A program made the position numbers and the translations under genes. A stretch of DNA of 64,000 nucleotides from Candidatus Methanomethylicaceae archaeon (GTDB lineage Archaea > Thermoproteota > Methanomethylicia > Methanomethylicales > Methanomethylicaceae). The stretch is taken from NCBI GenBank assembly GCA_015660995.1, contig JACTUC010000006.1, positions 1 to 64,000 on the forward strand. The letters run 5' to 3'. A model generated the notes under the pieces. It was not told the origin of the DNA. It did no database searches and saw only the letters and a program-made list of their open reading frames with translations. This document shows positions 49,809-58,263 of this stretch, piece by piece (the first letter of the stretch is position 1; each line of letters starts with the position of its first letter).

Positions 49809-50006
49809 CTAACCCATTTCCCTATTTACTAGAGTTTATGGTTGCTCTTGACTTATTTGATCTGCGACTTCTGGCAAAGGAGCGATGTTAGGTTTGACTT
49901 AATATACATTTCCTTTGCCATAAGACAAGCGCTTAATTGTCATATTATATAAACGTTCTCAATGATTATAATTATATATAATTACAGATTAAGCTGCCAT
50001 TCCATG

Positions 50007-50753
50007 TCAACTTTTTAGGTAATCTAAGAGGGCATAGGCATCTGTCGGGGAATGACCAGAATAATATTTGTTGCAATAGACAAAGACTTCATTTGAGTCA
50101 TCAATCAACTTCCTGATCTTTCCTGCCCATTCCTTTGTATCTGCGGTTCTATCTCTCTCAACCTTGCCAGTTGTCCCCTTTATTTTCTTGTTGTCCCCTT
50201 CTAGCCTTATGTATGTGAATCCAGCTGTTAAAACATCAATCTTTGGCATGGAAGGATGATCAACAATAGCGAGCGCAATCCCCCTGTCTCTTAGGATTGA
50301 ATATAGTCGGTCTTCAAGCATCTTCCTGTTCTTAACTTCCATAACAAACCGGTGCGCCCTGGGTAGTATGCCAAGGAACTCCCTTAAATTTGGCAAGTCC
50401 TCTGGAGTGAACTCAGGAGAGAGCTGAATGAGCAGAGGACCTTCTTTCTCCTTGAGAAGTGACATCCTGTTCAAGAAAACGCGTGTCTCTTCCTCCACGC
50501 CTAGAAGCTTCTTCTCCTGGGTGACCTTCTTGGGGAACTTTGCGGAAAAGAGAAAACCAGATGGAGTCTGGTCCCTCCAGTTTTCCACCACGGCAATACT
50601 AGGTATTCTGTAAAACGTATTGTCGATCTCGACCGAGCCGAAGTGCTTGGAATATTCAGAGAGGAACTGAGCCGGCTTCAGCCCTTCAGGATAAAAATTC
50701 CCGACCCAAAAATCGTAGCCCCACCCCACAGTGCCTAGATGCAGTTTATCCAA
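50007..50753 (-). CDS. DUF72 family protein
   Basis: This 248-residue protein has the DUF72 TIM-barrel pattern: GTVGWGYDFWVGNFYPEGLK at the start, VEIDNTFYRIPS near residue 40, FSAKFPKKVTQEKK near residue 70 and VYCNKYYSGHSPTDA at the end. The family function is unknown; it is often found with DNA repair or nuclease genes. It overlaps the LigD-type phosphoesterase gene by 8 bases on the same strand. Confidence 0.9.
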   Translation of the reverse strand: MDKLHLGTVGWGYDFWVGNFYPEGLKPAQFLSEYSKHFGSVEIDNTFYRIPSIAVVENWRDQTPSGFLFSAKFPKKVTQEKKLLGVEEETRVFLNRMSLLKEKEGPLLIQLSPEFTPEDLPNLREFLGILPRAHRFVMEVKNRKMLEDRLYSILRDRGIALAIVDHPSMPKIDVLTAGFTYIRLEGDNKKIKGTTGKVERDRTADTKEWAGKIRKLIDDSNEVFVYCNKYYSGHSPTDAYALLDYLKS

Positions 50754-51147
50754 GCTTATCCCTCGTCTTCATCACTAACCATTGCTTCTCCCCCGCCTTT
50801 TTGAACCTCATTAGTGCATACCTTCCATGCAACCTTCTGCCATTGATAATGAACTCGATCATGTCCTCCCCCCATGCTATCGGTTCGTAGGTGCCACTAT
50901 CCCAAATAGACACAGCTCCCGCTCCATACTCGCCCTTGGGTATCTCCCCCTCGAAACTGCCGTACTCCAGTGGGTGATCCTCAACCTCGATAGCAAGATG
51001 TTTCTCGCCAGGGTTCTCCGGCATACCCTTGGGCACGGCCCAGCTCTTGAGGACCCCATCTTTCTCAAGCCTCAGGTCGTAGTGGAGCCTCCTGGCACGG
51101 TGCTCTTGAATGACGTAAGCTCTCCTGCCGCCCCTGGATCCACTCAA
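50746..51147 (-). CDS. Stand-alone LigD 3'-phosphoesterase domain protein
   Basis: This 133-residue protein matches the phosphoesterase (PE) domain of bacterial LigD: YVIQEHRARRLHYDLRLEKDG near residue 11, EVEDHPLEYGSFEGEIPKGEYG near residue 51 and WLVMKTRDKL at the end. Conserved His and Asp residues for Mn-dependent removal of 3'-phosphates or 3'-ribonucleotides are present. There is no ligase or polymerase domain. The start is TTG with a GGTGGAG ribosome binding site. It is coupled to DUF72. Confidence 0.92.
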   Translation of the reverse strand: MSGSRGGRRAYVIQEHRARRLHYDLRLEKDGVLKSWAVPKGMPENPGEKHLAIEVEDHPLEYGSFEGEIPKGEYGAGAVSIWDSGTYEPIAWGEDMIEFIINGRRLHGRYALMRFKKAGEKQWLVMKTRDKLG

Positions 51148-51201
51148 GACTTCTCCACCTGGTATGGTACAATATATCTATGCCCGAGGCATTAAAATGA
51201 G

Positions 51202-51275
51202 TGGGCCCGGAGGGATTTGAACCCTCGACCACTCGATTATCAGTCGAGTGCTCAACCAGGCTGAGCTACGAGCCC
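51202..51275 (-). tRNA. tRNA-Ile (GAT anticodon)
   Basis: The acceptor GGGCTCG pairs with CGGGCCC (one G-U). The anticodon stem CTCGA/TCGAG encloses CTGATAA, giving anticodon GAT. The T arm is GAGGG-TTCAAAT-CCCTC and the discriminator is A. No intron. Confidence 0.95.
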
Positions 51276-51466
51276 TCCCTTCGAAGAAATAAACTCCCTA
51301 CGGATTTATTCTTTTTGCCAGTTCCGTAAAACCTTCATCCGCCTTAGAAGATTTGTCATTGAGAACACTGAGCGTAAGCATTCAGCCTCCGGCCTTCCTC
51401 TCAGGAAGCTTATTGTTCCCCATCCTAAATGCTTAAATCCTCCGTTAAAATCTTCCATTAGTGGAA
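51276..51466. other. Intergenic region between divergent tRNAs
   Basis: About 190 bases between tRNA-Ile and tRNA-Ala. Near the tRNA-Ala end there is a likely TATA box, GCTTAAATCC, at 51431-51440, about 30 bases upstream. I see no gene here. Confidence 0.5.
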
Positions 51467-51538
51467 GGGCCGGTAGATCAGTCGCAGATCACCTGCCTCG
51501 CACGCAGGGGGCCGCGGGTTCAAGTCCCGCCCGGTCCA
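51467..51538 (+). tRNA. tRNA-Ala (CGC anticodon)
   Basis: The acceptor GGGCCGG pairs with CCGGTCC and shows the G3-U70 identity pair of alanine tRNA. The anticodon loop CTCGCAC gives CGC. The T arm is GCGGG-TTCAAGT-CCCGC and the discriminator is A. No intron. Confidence 0.95.
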
Positions 51539-51643
51539 CCATTTTAGATAATAAAGGCAATAACATGAAGATCCCTCCAAAAAATAGAACCAAAGGGTAT
51601 CTCGAAAGCTAAATTAAAACCCAGTACAGTTAACGAAGCAACG

Positions 51644-51657
51644 AAAAAGTATATACC
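51644..51657 (+). promoter_or_regulatory. TATA box of the PH-domain gene
   Basis: AAAAAGTATATACC lies about 27-35 bases upstream of the GTG/ATG start region, which fits a leaderless transcript. Confidence 0.5.
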
Positions 51658-51680
51658 TCATCACGATAACCTTTTCTCGA

Positions 51681-52298
51681 GTGATCAGAATGAAGATTGG
51701 AGAAGAGTTCTACCCAAGTTCGAAGATGATGATGCTTTATGTGACCTACCTTCTAATGGCTATCATCCCGCTCTATGCGCTTGGGATTGGCATATCTTTG
51801 GTTGTAGCATATTATGCCTCAGTTTTTGCAGCCGAAGTATTTGCACTCGCTTACCTCCTGCCCCTGACTGTTATCACACTCTTCGCCCTATTCTGGATCC
51901 CTAAGTACTTCAAATCCATAAAATACCTTTTCACGGAAACCGACGTTAGGGTTGAGATAGGCGTGTGGTGGAAGGAACGCCACGCAATTCCCTACTCAAG
52001 GATAATGAACGTTGACACAATCCAGGGTCCGATTTCAAGGATTTATGGTCTTGGAACTGTAGACATCTATACTGCTGGATATACTGGAGTTGCCGGAGGG
52101 ACAGGCGGGCCAAAAGCCAGGCGCGCCGAGGCTTCATTAATAAACGTTCCAGACTTTCACGATCTGAGAGAGCAGGTGTTAGAAGTTGTCCGAGGAAAGC
52201 CTTTGTTCGGTCTGCCTGCTGCAGCTACCGACAATATTAGCGAGCAGATGCTGAGCGAGCTTAAAGAGATCAGGAAATTGATGGAAACAAAATCCTGA
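51681..52298 (+). CDS. Membrane protein with bacterial PH-like domain
   Basis: This protein of 205 residues (202 if the ATG at 51690 is used) has two transmembrane helices (MLYVTYLLMAIIPLYALGIGISLVVAYY and LAYLLPLTVITLFALFWIP). A bPH2-type domain follows at about residues 85-155 (YLFTETDVRVEIGVWWKERHAIPYSRIMNVDTIQGPISRIYGLGTVDIYTAG). A short helical tail ends the protein. The membrane role is unknown. Confidence 0.82.
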   Translation: MIRMKIGEEFYPSSKMMMLYVTYLLMAIIPLYALGIGISLVVAYYASVFAAEVFALAYLLPLTVITLFALFWIPKYFKSIKYLFTETDVRVEIGVWWKERHAIPYSRIMNVDTIQGPISRIYGLGTVDIYTAGYTGVAGGTGGPKARRAEASLINVPDFHDLREQVLEVVRGKPLFGLPAAATDNISEQMLSELKEIRKLMETKS

Positions 52299-52359
52299 CT
52301 CTCTTTTTCTTTGCTTGTAATCAAAATCTTAAATATCAACAGCATGATTTTATCTTCTA

Positions 52360-53202
52360 GTGATTAATGTTATGGTCATCGGCGGCAGCTCCGGCGGGGA
52401 GCGTGGATGCAGAAAAGAGCTGAGATCGGCAAAGTTGGTAGTCGTCAAGATAGGTGCATCATCACTGTCTGGATCTTCAGGCTCGTTGGATCTTGGCAGA
52501 TTGGGCTCCCTCTGTAAGGAGCTGGTGGCAGTCAAGAATAAAGGGATCAATGTAGTCTTGGTCTCGTCGGGCGCCATAAGGGCGGGCAGGGCCACAATGA
52601 TGGATCTGACCAAGAATGGTGAGATGGCAGGCCTCCAGGCTTTGGCTGCCATTGGACAGGTAGTGCTGATGGAGGCTTATCGTGATATTATGGCGGACAA
52701 AGGTTGCAAAGTCGCCCAGATCCTCCTCACTTGGGACGACTTCAGGAACAAGAGAAGGCTGAGAAACCTGCTTAACACCTTCAACAGCCTCCTTTTACTG
52801 GGCGTTGTCCCCATAATCAACGAGAACGATACCATTGCAGTCGACGAGATAAAGTTTGGCGATAATGACACTCTCTCGGCATTGGTTGCCAAGTACATGC
52901 AGGCAGATCTGCTAGTCCTGCTTTCGGACATCGATGGCCTTTACACTGGAGATCCAGGAAACGTCGGCTCCAAGTTAGTCCCTTGCATCGATTCTATCAC
53001 CCCTGACGTGGAGAAGGTCGTCTCGGAGAAGCACGATGGGTTTGGCGGCATGGAAACTAAGCTCAAAGCCGCCAAGATTGCAACGGGATCGGGCATTCCC
53101 ATGGTGATCGCCAACGGGGGTAGCCCGAAGGTGCTCGAAAGGATAATAAATGGTGAGCGGATAGGCACGCTCTTTTTGCCGGGGGACCAAGATGGGCAGT
53201 AG
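52360..53202 (+). CDS. proB: Glutamate 5-kinase
   Basis: This 280-residue amino acid kinase phosphorylates glutamate, the first step of proline synthesis. Motifs include VVKIGASSLSGSSG, LVSSGAIRAGR near residue 68, INENDTIAVDEIKFGDNDTLSA near residue 153 and LSDIDGLYTGDP near residue 188. It lacks the carboxyl PUA domain found in many bacterial ProB, so it is the short type. The start is GTG with TTAAATAT about 25 bases upstream (leaderless); an in-frame ATG lies at 52372. It overlaps proA. Confidence 0.94.
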   Translation: MINVMVIGGSSGGERGCRKELRSAKLVVVKIGASSLSGSSGSLDLGRLGSLCKELVAVKNKGINVVLVSSGAIRAGRATMMDLTKNGEMAGLQALAAIGQVVLMEAYRDIMADKGCKVAQILLTWDDFRNKRRLRNLLNTFNSLLLLGVVPIINENDTIAVDEIKFGDNDTLSALVAKYMQADLLVLLSDIDGLYTGDPGNVGSKLVPCIDSITPDVEKVVSEKHDGFGGMETKLKAAKIATGSGIPMVIANGGSPKVLERIINGERIGTLFLPGDQDGQ

Positions 53203-54532
53203 CCTGATGGAAAAGGTTGCAAGGGCAAAGAGAGCAGGTCTCCTGCTTTCACAGACACCCCGCAGAACCAGAGACCACGCTCTGAACTCTGCGGCAAAGA
53301 TGTTGCTGGAGAAAAAAGAGGAGATACTAAAAGCCAACTCGAAGGACATCGCTGCGGCCAGGGCGCAGCTAGCTGAGGGAAAGCTCTCCAAGTCCCTGCT
53401 GGATAGGCTTGAGCTTGATCAGGCAAAGCTAACCGAAATATCGAAGATGATCGAGAGCGTGGCGAAGCTCGACGATCCCGTGGGCAAGACTGTTTATGCA
53501 GTAAAGCTGGATAGTGGCTTAGACCTCTTCAAGATAACCGTTCCCTTTGGGCTCATAGCATCTATATTTGAGAGCAGGCCTGATGCTCTGCCCCAGATAG
53601 CCTCGCTTTGCTTGAAATCAGGCAACGCTGTCCTGCTGAAGGGCGGCTCAGAGGCGCAAGAGACTAACCGCTCAATCTTCCAAGTTATGAGCCAGGCTTT
53701 CGCCTCTGCAGGCGTCCCCGATGGAAGCATGGTACTCGTGGAGGGCAGGGCAGCCATTGCTGAAATCTTGAAGATGGAGGGCACTGTGGACCTAATAATT
53801 CCGAGAGGTAGCAATGAGTTCGTGAGGCACATCCAAGAGAGCACCAGGATACCTGTACTAGGACACTCTTCTGGAATATGCCACATATACGTTGAAAGCA
53901 CTGCCGACCACGAAAAAGCAGTTGGGATCTGCCATGACGCAAGGGTGCAGTATCCTGCTGCGTGCAATTCTATGAAAGTCCTGCTTATAGACGACAAGAT
54001 TGCACCGGTGCTTTTGCCGAAAATAGCCAATAAGCTCGTTGGCAGTGGGGTGAAATTGAAGGGGTGCAAAGAAACGATCAAGGTGCTCAGTGCTCGAGGC
54101 ATCCCAGTTGAGCCAGCGCAAGAGTCCGACTACCATCACGAGTACCTTGAACTCACCCTGCCAATTAGGATCGTGAAGGGTGTCGACGAGGCTGTGGCGC
54201 ATATCAACCGCCACGGATCCAAGCACACAGACTCTATCATCTCCGAAGACGCTAAAGCTGTGAAGACTTTTCTGAACGGCGTAGACTCATCTACAGTGAT
54301 CCGTAACGCCTCAACACGCTTCAGCGACGGCTACCGGTATGGTCTGGGTGCAGAAGTCGGTATAAGCACAAACAAGATTCATGCGAGAGGACCAGTGGGG
54401 CTTGAAGGACTGGTGACAACAAAATATGTGCTGTTGGGATCGGGCCAGAGGGTGCTAGATTACGCTGGCAAAGGCGCCAAACCCTTCGTTCATGAAAGGA
54501 TCGATGGCAAATGGGAGGAACGATTGAAATGA
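53192..54532 (+). CDS. proA: Gamma-glutamyl phosphate reductase
   Basis: This 446-residue aldehyde-dehydrogenase-fold enzyme reduces glutamyl phosphate to glutamate semialdehyde with NADPH. The catalytic Cys is in ARVQYPAACNSMKVLL near residue 257. Other conserved parts are PFGLIASIFESRPDALPQIASL and NASTRFSDGYRYGLGAEVGISTNKIHARGPVGLEGL. It overlaps proB and proC by a few bases, so proBAC is one transcription unit. Confidence 0.96.
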   Translation: MGSSLMEKVARAKRAGLLLSQTPRRTRDHALNSAAKMLLEKKEEILKANSKDIAAARAQLAEGKLSKSLLDRLELDQAKLTEISKMIESVAKLDDPVGKTVYAVKLDSGLDLFKITVPFGLIASIFESRPDALPQIASLCLKSGNAVLLKGGSEAQETNRSIFQVMSQAFASAGVPDGSMVLVEGRAAIAEILKMEGTVDLIIPRGSNEFVRHIQESTRIPVLGHSSGICHIYVESTADHEKAVGICHDARVQYPAACNSMKVLLIDDKIAPVLLPKIANKLVGSGVKLKGCKETIKVLSARGIPVEPAQESDYHHEYLELTLPIRIVKGVDEAVAHINRHGSKHTDSIISEDAKAVKTFLNGVDSSTVIRNASTRFSDGYRYGLGAEVGISTNKIHARGPVGLEGLVTTKYVLLGSGQRVLDYAGKGAKPFVHERIDGKWEERLK

Positions 54533-55341
54533 GCAAGATGTCACTCGCCGTAATCGGCTATGGGAAGATGGGGTCATCACTAATTAAAGGCGCACTAAAA
54601 TCAGGTCTCATAATACCAGGAGATACCAAAGTCTTTGACACCGATGGTGAACGGGCGGACCTGGCAAGGAAAGATGGACTCGTGGTCATAGAGAAACTTG
54701 ACAGCGTAGCAGGATCGGACGCGGTGCTACTCTCGGTCAAGCCCAAGGACATGGGAGAGCTGTTGGACAAGCTGAAGCCAATTATCACGGCCAGCAGCAC
54801 CCTCTTCGTATCAATCGCTGCAGGCGTGAAGATCGCATATATTGAATCCAAGCTCGGCGAGGGTTCAAGGGTCGTGCGGGTAATGCCAAACATTGCTGCC
54901 TCGGTCAACGAGGCTGCCAGCGCCTTCACTGCAAATAGGTGGGTCAAGGACGCGGATCTGCTCTTCGTCGGCTCCCTCCTTAAAGGAGTCGGCCTGGCTT
55001 ACTGGCTAGACGGCGAAGACATGATCGATTCAGTCACAGGCATCAGCGGGAGCGGGCCAGCATACTTTTTTAAGCTAATGAAGGCTATGGAGGAAGCTGG
55101 GAAAAAGACTGGTCTCTCGGAGAAGCTTGCGAGATCACTAGTCGCCCAGACCTGCAAAGGCTCCGGTGCTCTTGCGCTGCAGTCTGACCAATCCTTCGAC
55201 CAGCTTATCAATGCTGTCGCCTCGCCTGGCGGTACAACGGAAGAGGCTCTAAAGGTAATGGACTCCAAGGGTTTCTCTGAAACTGTGACAGGCGCTGTCT
55301 TGGCTGCCATTGAAAAGTCGAAAAGGATGAGCCGCAGCTGA
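54529..55341 (+). CDS. proC: Pyrroline-5-carboxylate reductase
   Basis: This protein of about 270 residues makes proline from pyrroline-5-carboxylate. The Rossmann motif is VIGYGKMGSSLIKG, then VSIAAGVKIAYIESKL, VRVMPNIAASVNEAASAF, and GISGSGPAYFFKLMKAMEEAG and ASPGGTTEEALKVMD in the carboxyl part. I choose the ATG at 54529, which overlaps the proA TGA (ATGA) and has GGAGG 11 bases upstream; an ATG at 54511 is less likely. It ends one base before the convergent aRF1 gene. Confidence 0.95.
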   Translation: MSKMSLAVIGYGKMGSSLIKGALKSGLIIPGDTKVFDTDGERADLARKDGLVVIEKLDSVAGSDAVLLSVKPKDMGELLDKLKPIITASSTLFVSIAAGVKIAYIESKLGEGSRVVRVMPNIAASVNEAASAFTANRWVKDADLLFVGSLLKGVGLAYWLDGEDMIDSVTGISGSGPAYFFKLMKAMEEAGKKTGLSEKLARSLVAQTCKGSGALALQSDQSFDQLINAVASPGGTTEEALKVMDSKGFSETVTGAVLAAIEKSKRMSRS

Positions 55342-56592
55342 TTATTCTTGGGATGCATACCTCAGTATCGCAACTATCCCACCGAAGGACCCAAGCAGCA
55401 TCTTACCCTCGTCGGTTTCTGTTGAGATGACCTCTACCTTTGCGTTCGTCTTCTCAGCGAGGGCAGCCAGCTCGTCAACGATGCTCTTTGCCTCCCCCTC
55501 TTCCATCATGCCACCGCATTTGCCGCAGGCCTCCTTACCCCCCTTTGCCAGCAGCGCCTCTTTACTGAGGGTCTCCTCCACGATGTTGCCACATTGCTGG
55601 CACTGGAAGCTGACCCTGTAGGTATCGATCCCAGCAGAGAGGAGAAGGGACTTGACAACACCCTTCTCAAGCTTCTGCCTAACCTCCTTCTCGCCATATG
55701 TAACTTGGTTGGGGCTCTTCGCAAGCAAATACAAAAAGTTCTGGACTATCTTCTTGTCCTTTACATAGTCGACAGTCTTCAGCAGGTCCGCCGCTCTCTC
55801 AAGCAGCTCGTACACGCCCGGCTCCTCCGTGTACCCTAGGTCCTCAACGCCAAGGACCTTCTTCTGCAGCTGGTATTGCAGATACTCCCCACTGTTGAAG
55901 TCGTCCTTGGTAGGTCCGGGGCCGCCTATGATTATACCTTTTAGATTCTCTATAGGCAGGAAGATCTTCTCCGCGTGCTCCGCTACCCTTTTGTTGAAGT
56001 CGTGGGCCATGATCTCGATGAGCCTCTGGAACCTCCTTGCCGACTGGCCACCCGCGTCGTGCTTGCTTGGGACTCCAGATGTTATGGTCTCAACGATCTC
56101 TACCCTGCGCCCCCTCAGAAGGGCGAAGGTAGCGTCGCTCCTGTCCATGACTATGAGCCCATAAGTGTCCTTCTCCGCTAGTATATCCTTTATCGGGTCC
56201 AAGTAGAACTTCGCATCGCAACGGTAATAGTAGATGCTTATGGGCTCCGGCGGCTCGATGACGTAGGTCTCGATCTTCTCAGTGCCAGGCCCGCCGCGCG
56301 GTATCGCTCCGCAGAAGATGATGAGCCCGTTGGGGGGCGGGACTCTGAAGAGCTTCAGCTTCTGCATCAAGCTCTCAATTGCGTCCTGAACGTTCTTCTT
56401 CGTTGCCTTCGATTTTATGTTGGCCGCGGTGCCGTACTCCTCCCTGAGGTTACTCATTGCGTCGGAGATCTGCCTGCCAGGGGGGACGTAAAGGGAGACC
56501 AGTTCCGTAGCCTTTCCTTCCTTGGACTCAAGCTCCTCCACCAGTCTCTTGAGCCTGTATAACTCCAGCGAGCTCCTTTTGGTCTCTGACAA
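55342..56592 (-). CDS. prf1: Peptide chain release factor aRF1
   Basis: This 416-residue archaeal class I release factor reads all three stop codons. The amino domain has ANIKSKATKKNVQDA (NIKS motif) near residue 55 and YYRCDAKFYLDP near residue 122. The catalytic GGQ is in SKHDAGGQSARRFQRL near residue 176. The carboxyl domain has zinc-binding pairs (CQQCG and CGKCG). The start is TTG. Confidence 0.96.
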   Translation of the reverse strand: MSETKRSSLELYRLKRLVEELESKEGKATELVSLYVPPGRQISDAMSNLREEYGTAANIKSKATKKNVQDAIESLMQKLKLFRVPPPNGLIIFCGAIPRGGPGTEKIETYVIEPPEPISIYYYRCDAKFYLDPIKDILAEKDTYGLIVMDRSDATFALLRGRRVEIVETITSGVPSKHDAGGQSARRFQRLIEIMAHDFNKRVAEHAEKIFLPIENLKGIIIGGPGPTKDDFNSGEYLQYQLQKKVLGVEDLGYTEEPGVYELLERAADLLKTVDYVKDKKIVQNFLYLLAKSPNQVTYGEKEVRQKLEKGVVKSLLLSAGIDTYRVSFQCQQCGNIVEETLSKEALLAKGGKEACGKCGGMMEEGEAKSIVDELAALAEKTNAKVEVISTETDEGKMLLGSFGGIVAILRYASQE

Positions 56593-56659
56593 CTAATGCG
56601 ACCTCGGCGTGTTGGTGAACATTCAACCTTTATATAGCTTCCACTATTAAGTTTCTGCG

Positions 56660-57349
56660 GTGGATAGCTTGAACGTTACCATCAAGCTCAGCGGGCATGT
56701 ACTTTTCCCATCACTCGTGGCAAAATCCGACATTAAAAGTTATGTAAGATGCATCAGGGAGGTCAAAGCGCTTAAGCACAACCCCTTCGTTGTCGTGGGG
56801 GGTGGGGAACCCGCCCGCCATTACATCAAGATCGCCAGGGAGAATGGGGCAGACGAGTCGACCTGCGACCAGATAGGTATAGCAATCGCAAACATCAACG
56901 CCAAGATCTTCATCAGGGCAATGGGAGAGGAGGCATGTCAGTTTGTTCCTACGAACGCTGACGAACTTGATAAGGCACTTTCCACAGGGAAGGTGGTCGT
57001 GATGGGTGGCTTGCAGCCAGGGCAGTCCACAAACGCCGTTGCCTGTATCTTGGCTGAGCGGTCGGGCTCCAAGCTTCTGATCAACACGACTACCGTCGAC
57101 GGGGTCTACAGTGGCGATCCGAAGAAGGACAGATCTGCGAAGAAGTACTCGAAGATAACCGTGGCAGAACTAACCAAGATCCTAGTGGGTCTTGGGGGCA
57201 AAGCCGGTGAGTATGACCTCCTCGACCCAGTGGCTTTGAAGATCATCCAGAGGTCCAAGATAATAACCAAGATGATAGATGGGAGCGATCCGAAGAATAT
57301 TTTAAGGGCGATAAAAGGTGAGGATGTCGGAACTACAATAGTGCCGTGA
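56660..57349 (+). CDS. pyrH: Uridylate kinase
   Basis: This 229-residue archaeal-type UMP kinase phosphorylates UMP to UDP. Motifs include IKLSGHVLFPSLV at the start, VVVGGGEPARHYIKIARENGAD near residue 45, VVMGGLQPGQSTNAVA near residue 113 and TTVDGVYSGDPKKD near residue 142. The start is GTG (56660) or the TTG nine bases on. It is divergent from aRF1. Confidence 0.94.
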   Translation: MDSLNVTIKLSGHVLFPSLVAKSDIKSYVRCIREVKALKHNPFVVVGGGEPARHYIKIARENGADESTCDQIGIAIANINAKIFIRAMGEEACQFVPTNADELDKALSTGKVVVMGGLQPGQSTNAVACILAERSGSKLLINTTTVDGVYSGDPKKDRSAKKYSKITVAELTKILVGLGGKAGEYDLLDPVALKIIQRSKIITKMIDGSDPKNILRAIKGEDVGTTIVP

Positions 57350-57362
57350 CGGTGTTTCGATA

Positions 57363-57587
57363 ATGTCCAAAAGAAGAGATGAGGAGAAATGGGGGCCGCA
57401 CGCCCACTGCTTGATATGTGGCAACGCCATAGCCGAGGACCAAAAAACCTGTTCTGAAGCCTGCGCTAAGAAGTACGAGACAGACCTCAAGAAGTATAAA
57501 AGACAGCAGAACATGAGCTGGCTATTCATAGCTGCCATGGCTGTTGTTATTGTTCTCTTCTTCGCCGTGTCCTACTTTTTCAAATAA
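57363..57587 (+). CDS. Small zinc-ribbon membrane protein (DUF2116-like)
   Basis: This 74-residue protein has a treble-clef-like zinc ribbon (HCLICGNAIAEDQKTCSEACAKKYE, about residues 15-39) and a single carboxyl-terminal membrane span (SWLFIAAMAVVIVLFFAVSYFF). Such tail-anchored Zn-ribbon proteins are common in archaea and uncharacterised. It follows pyrH by 13 bases. The stop codon overlaps the promoter region of tRNA-Leu. Confidence 0.85.
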   Translation: MSKRRDEEKWGPHAHCLICGNAIAEDQKTCSEACAKKYETDLKKYKRQQNMSWLFIAAMAVVIVLFFAVSYFFK

Positions 57588-57599
57588 AAGATAAATACC
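57586..57599 (+). promoter_or_regulatory. Putative TATA box of tRNA-Leu
   Basis: AAAAGATAAATACC lies 24-37 bases before the tRNA-Leu 5' end and overlaps the stop codon of the upstream Zn-ribbon gene. Confidence 0.45.
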
Positions 57600-57622
57600 G
57601 CCCGAACCCTTTCTTCATCAAG

Positions 57623-57722
57623 GCGGGGGTTCCCAAGCCAGGCTAAAGGGGAAGGACTCAAGATCTTAAGATGGGTTATCCTTTGTCGAAGGACTTCGAG
57701 GGTTCAAATCCCTCCCCCCGCA
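57623..57722 (+). tRNA. tRNA-Leu (CAA anticodon) with a 15-base intron
   Basis: The acceptor GCGGGGG pairs with CCCCCGC. The anticodon stem AAGGA/TCCTT pairs only if a 15-base intron (57663-57677) is removed, leaving loop CTCAAGA, anticodon CAA. The long variable arm CGAAG-GA-CTTCG and T arm GAGGG-TTCAAAT-CCCTC are intact. The precursor forms a canonical BHB: CTCA with TGGG as the 4-bp helix, bulges AGA and TTA. Confidence 0.93.
57663..57677 (+). other. tRNA-Leu intron
   Basis: ATCTTAAGATGGGTT sits between positions 37 and 38. The cut sites AG|A and TT|A fall at the second base of each 3-base bulge, as the splicing endonuclease requires. Confidence 0.88.
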
Positions 57723-57815
57723 CTCCTATCCAGTCCTCTCTTCCAGGGGTCAAGACCATCTCATCTTTAAAAGTAGCAAGGCCAAAAACGAAGACATCAG
57801 GCAGAGTGGTGCTCG

Positions 57816-58241
57816 TTGCAGCTATCCCGAAACGAAAAATCCGCAGGCTTTGTGATCTTCAGGAGGAATGGCGGGACGAAGTTCCTCTTCCTCACCAACA
57901 AAGGAAGGTATGACGTTCCCAAGGGCCTTAAGCAGAAGGGGGAGGACGATCTGGAATGCGCCCTCAGGGAGCTCAAAGAAGAGACTGGAATAAGCGATGT
58001 TAGCATTATCCCGAACTTCAAAAGGGCAACACACTACTTCTATCGTTGGGAAAACACCCTGATAAGCAAAGATGTTGTCTATTTCCTTGGTGAGGCCAAT
58101 TCAGGCGAGGTTCAGATATCCTCTGAGCACGATGGATATTCTTGGCTTACAAAAGATGAAGTCCTTTCAAAGATAAAATACAAAAATCTAAGGGGCATAA
58201 TCATGGAAGTCGACCAGATGATTTCGACCATGAAAAAGTAG
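57816..58241 (+). CDS. Nudix hydrolase, diadenosine tetraphosphatase-like
   Basis: This 141-residue protein has the Nudix box PKGLKQKGEDDLECALRELKEETGI near residue 37 and begins with SAGFVIFRRNGGTKFLFLTNKGRYDVPKG, the pattern of archaeal bis(5'-nucleosyl)-tetraphosphatases. The start is TTG. It follows tRNA-Leu on the same strand by about 95 bases. The substrate is predicted only. Confidence 0.88.
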   Translation: MQLSRNEKSAGFVIFRRNGGTKFLFLTNKGRYDVPKGLKQKGEDDLECALRELKEETGISDVSIIPNFKRATHYFYRWENTLISKDVVYFLGEANSGEVQISSEHDGYSWLTKDEVLSKIKYKNLRGIIMEVDQMISTMKK

Positions 58242-58263
58242 CCCGTTCAATTTATTAAATCCC

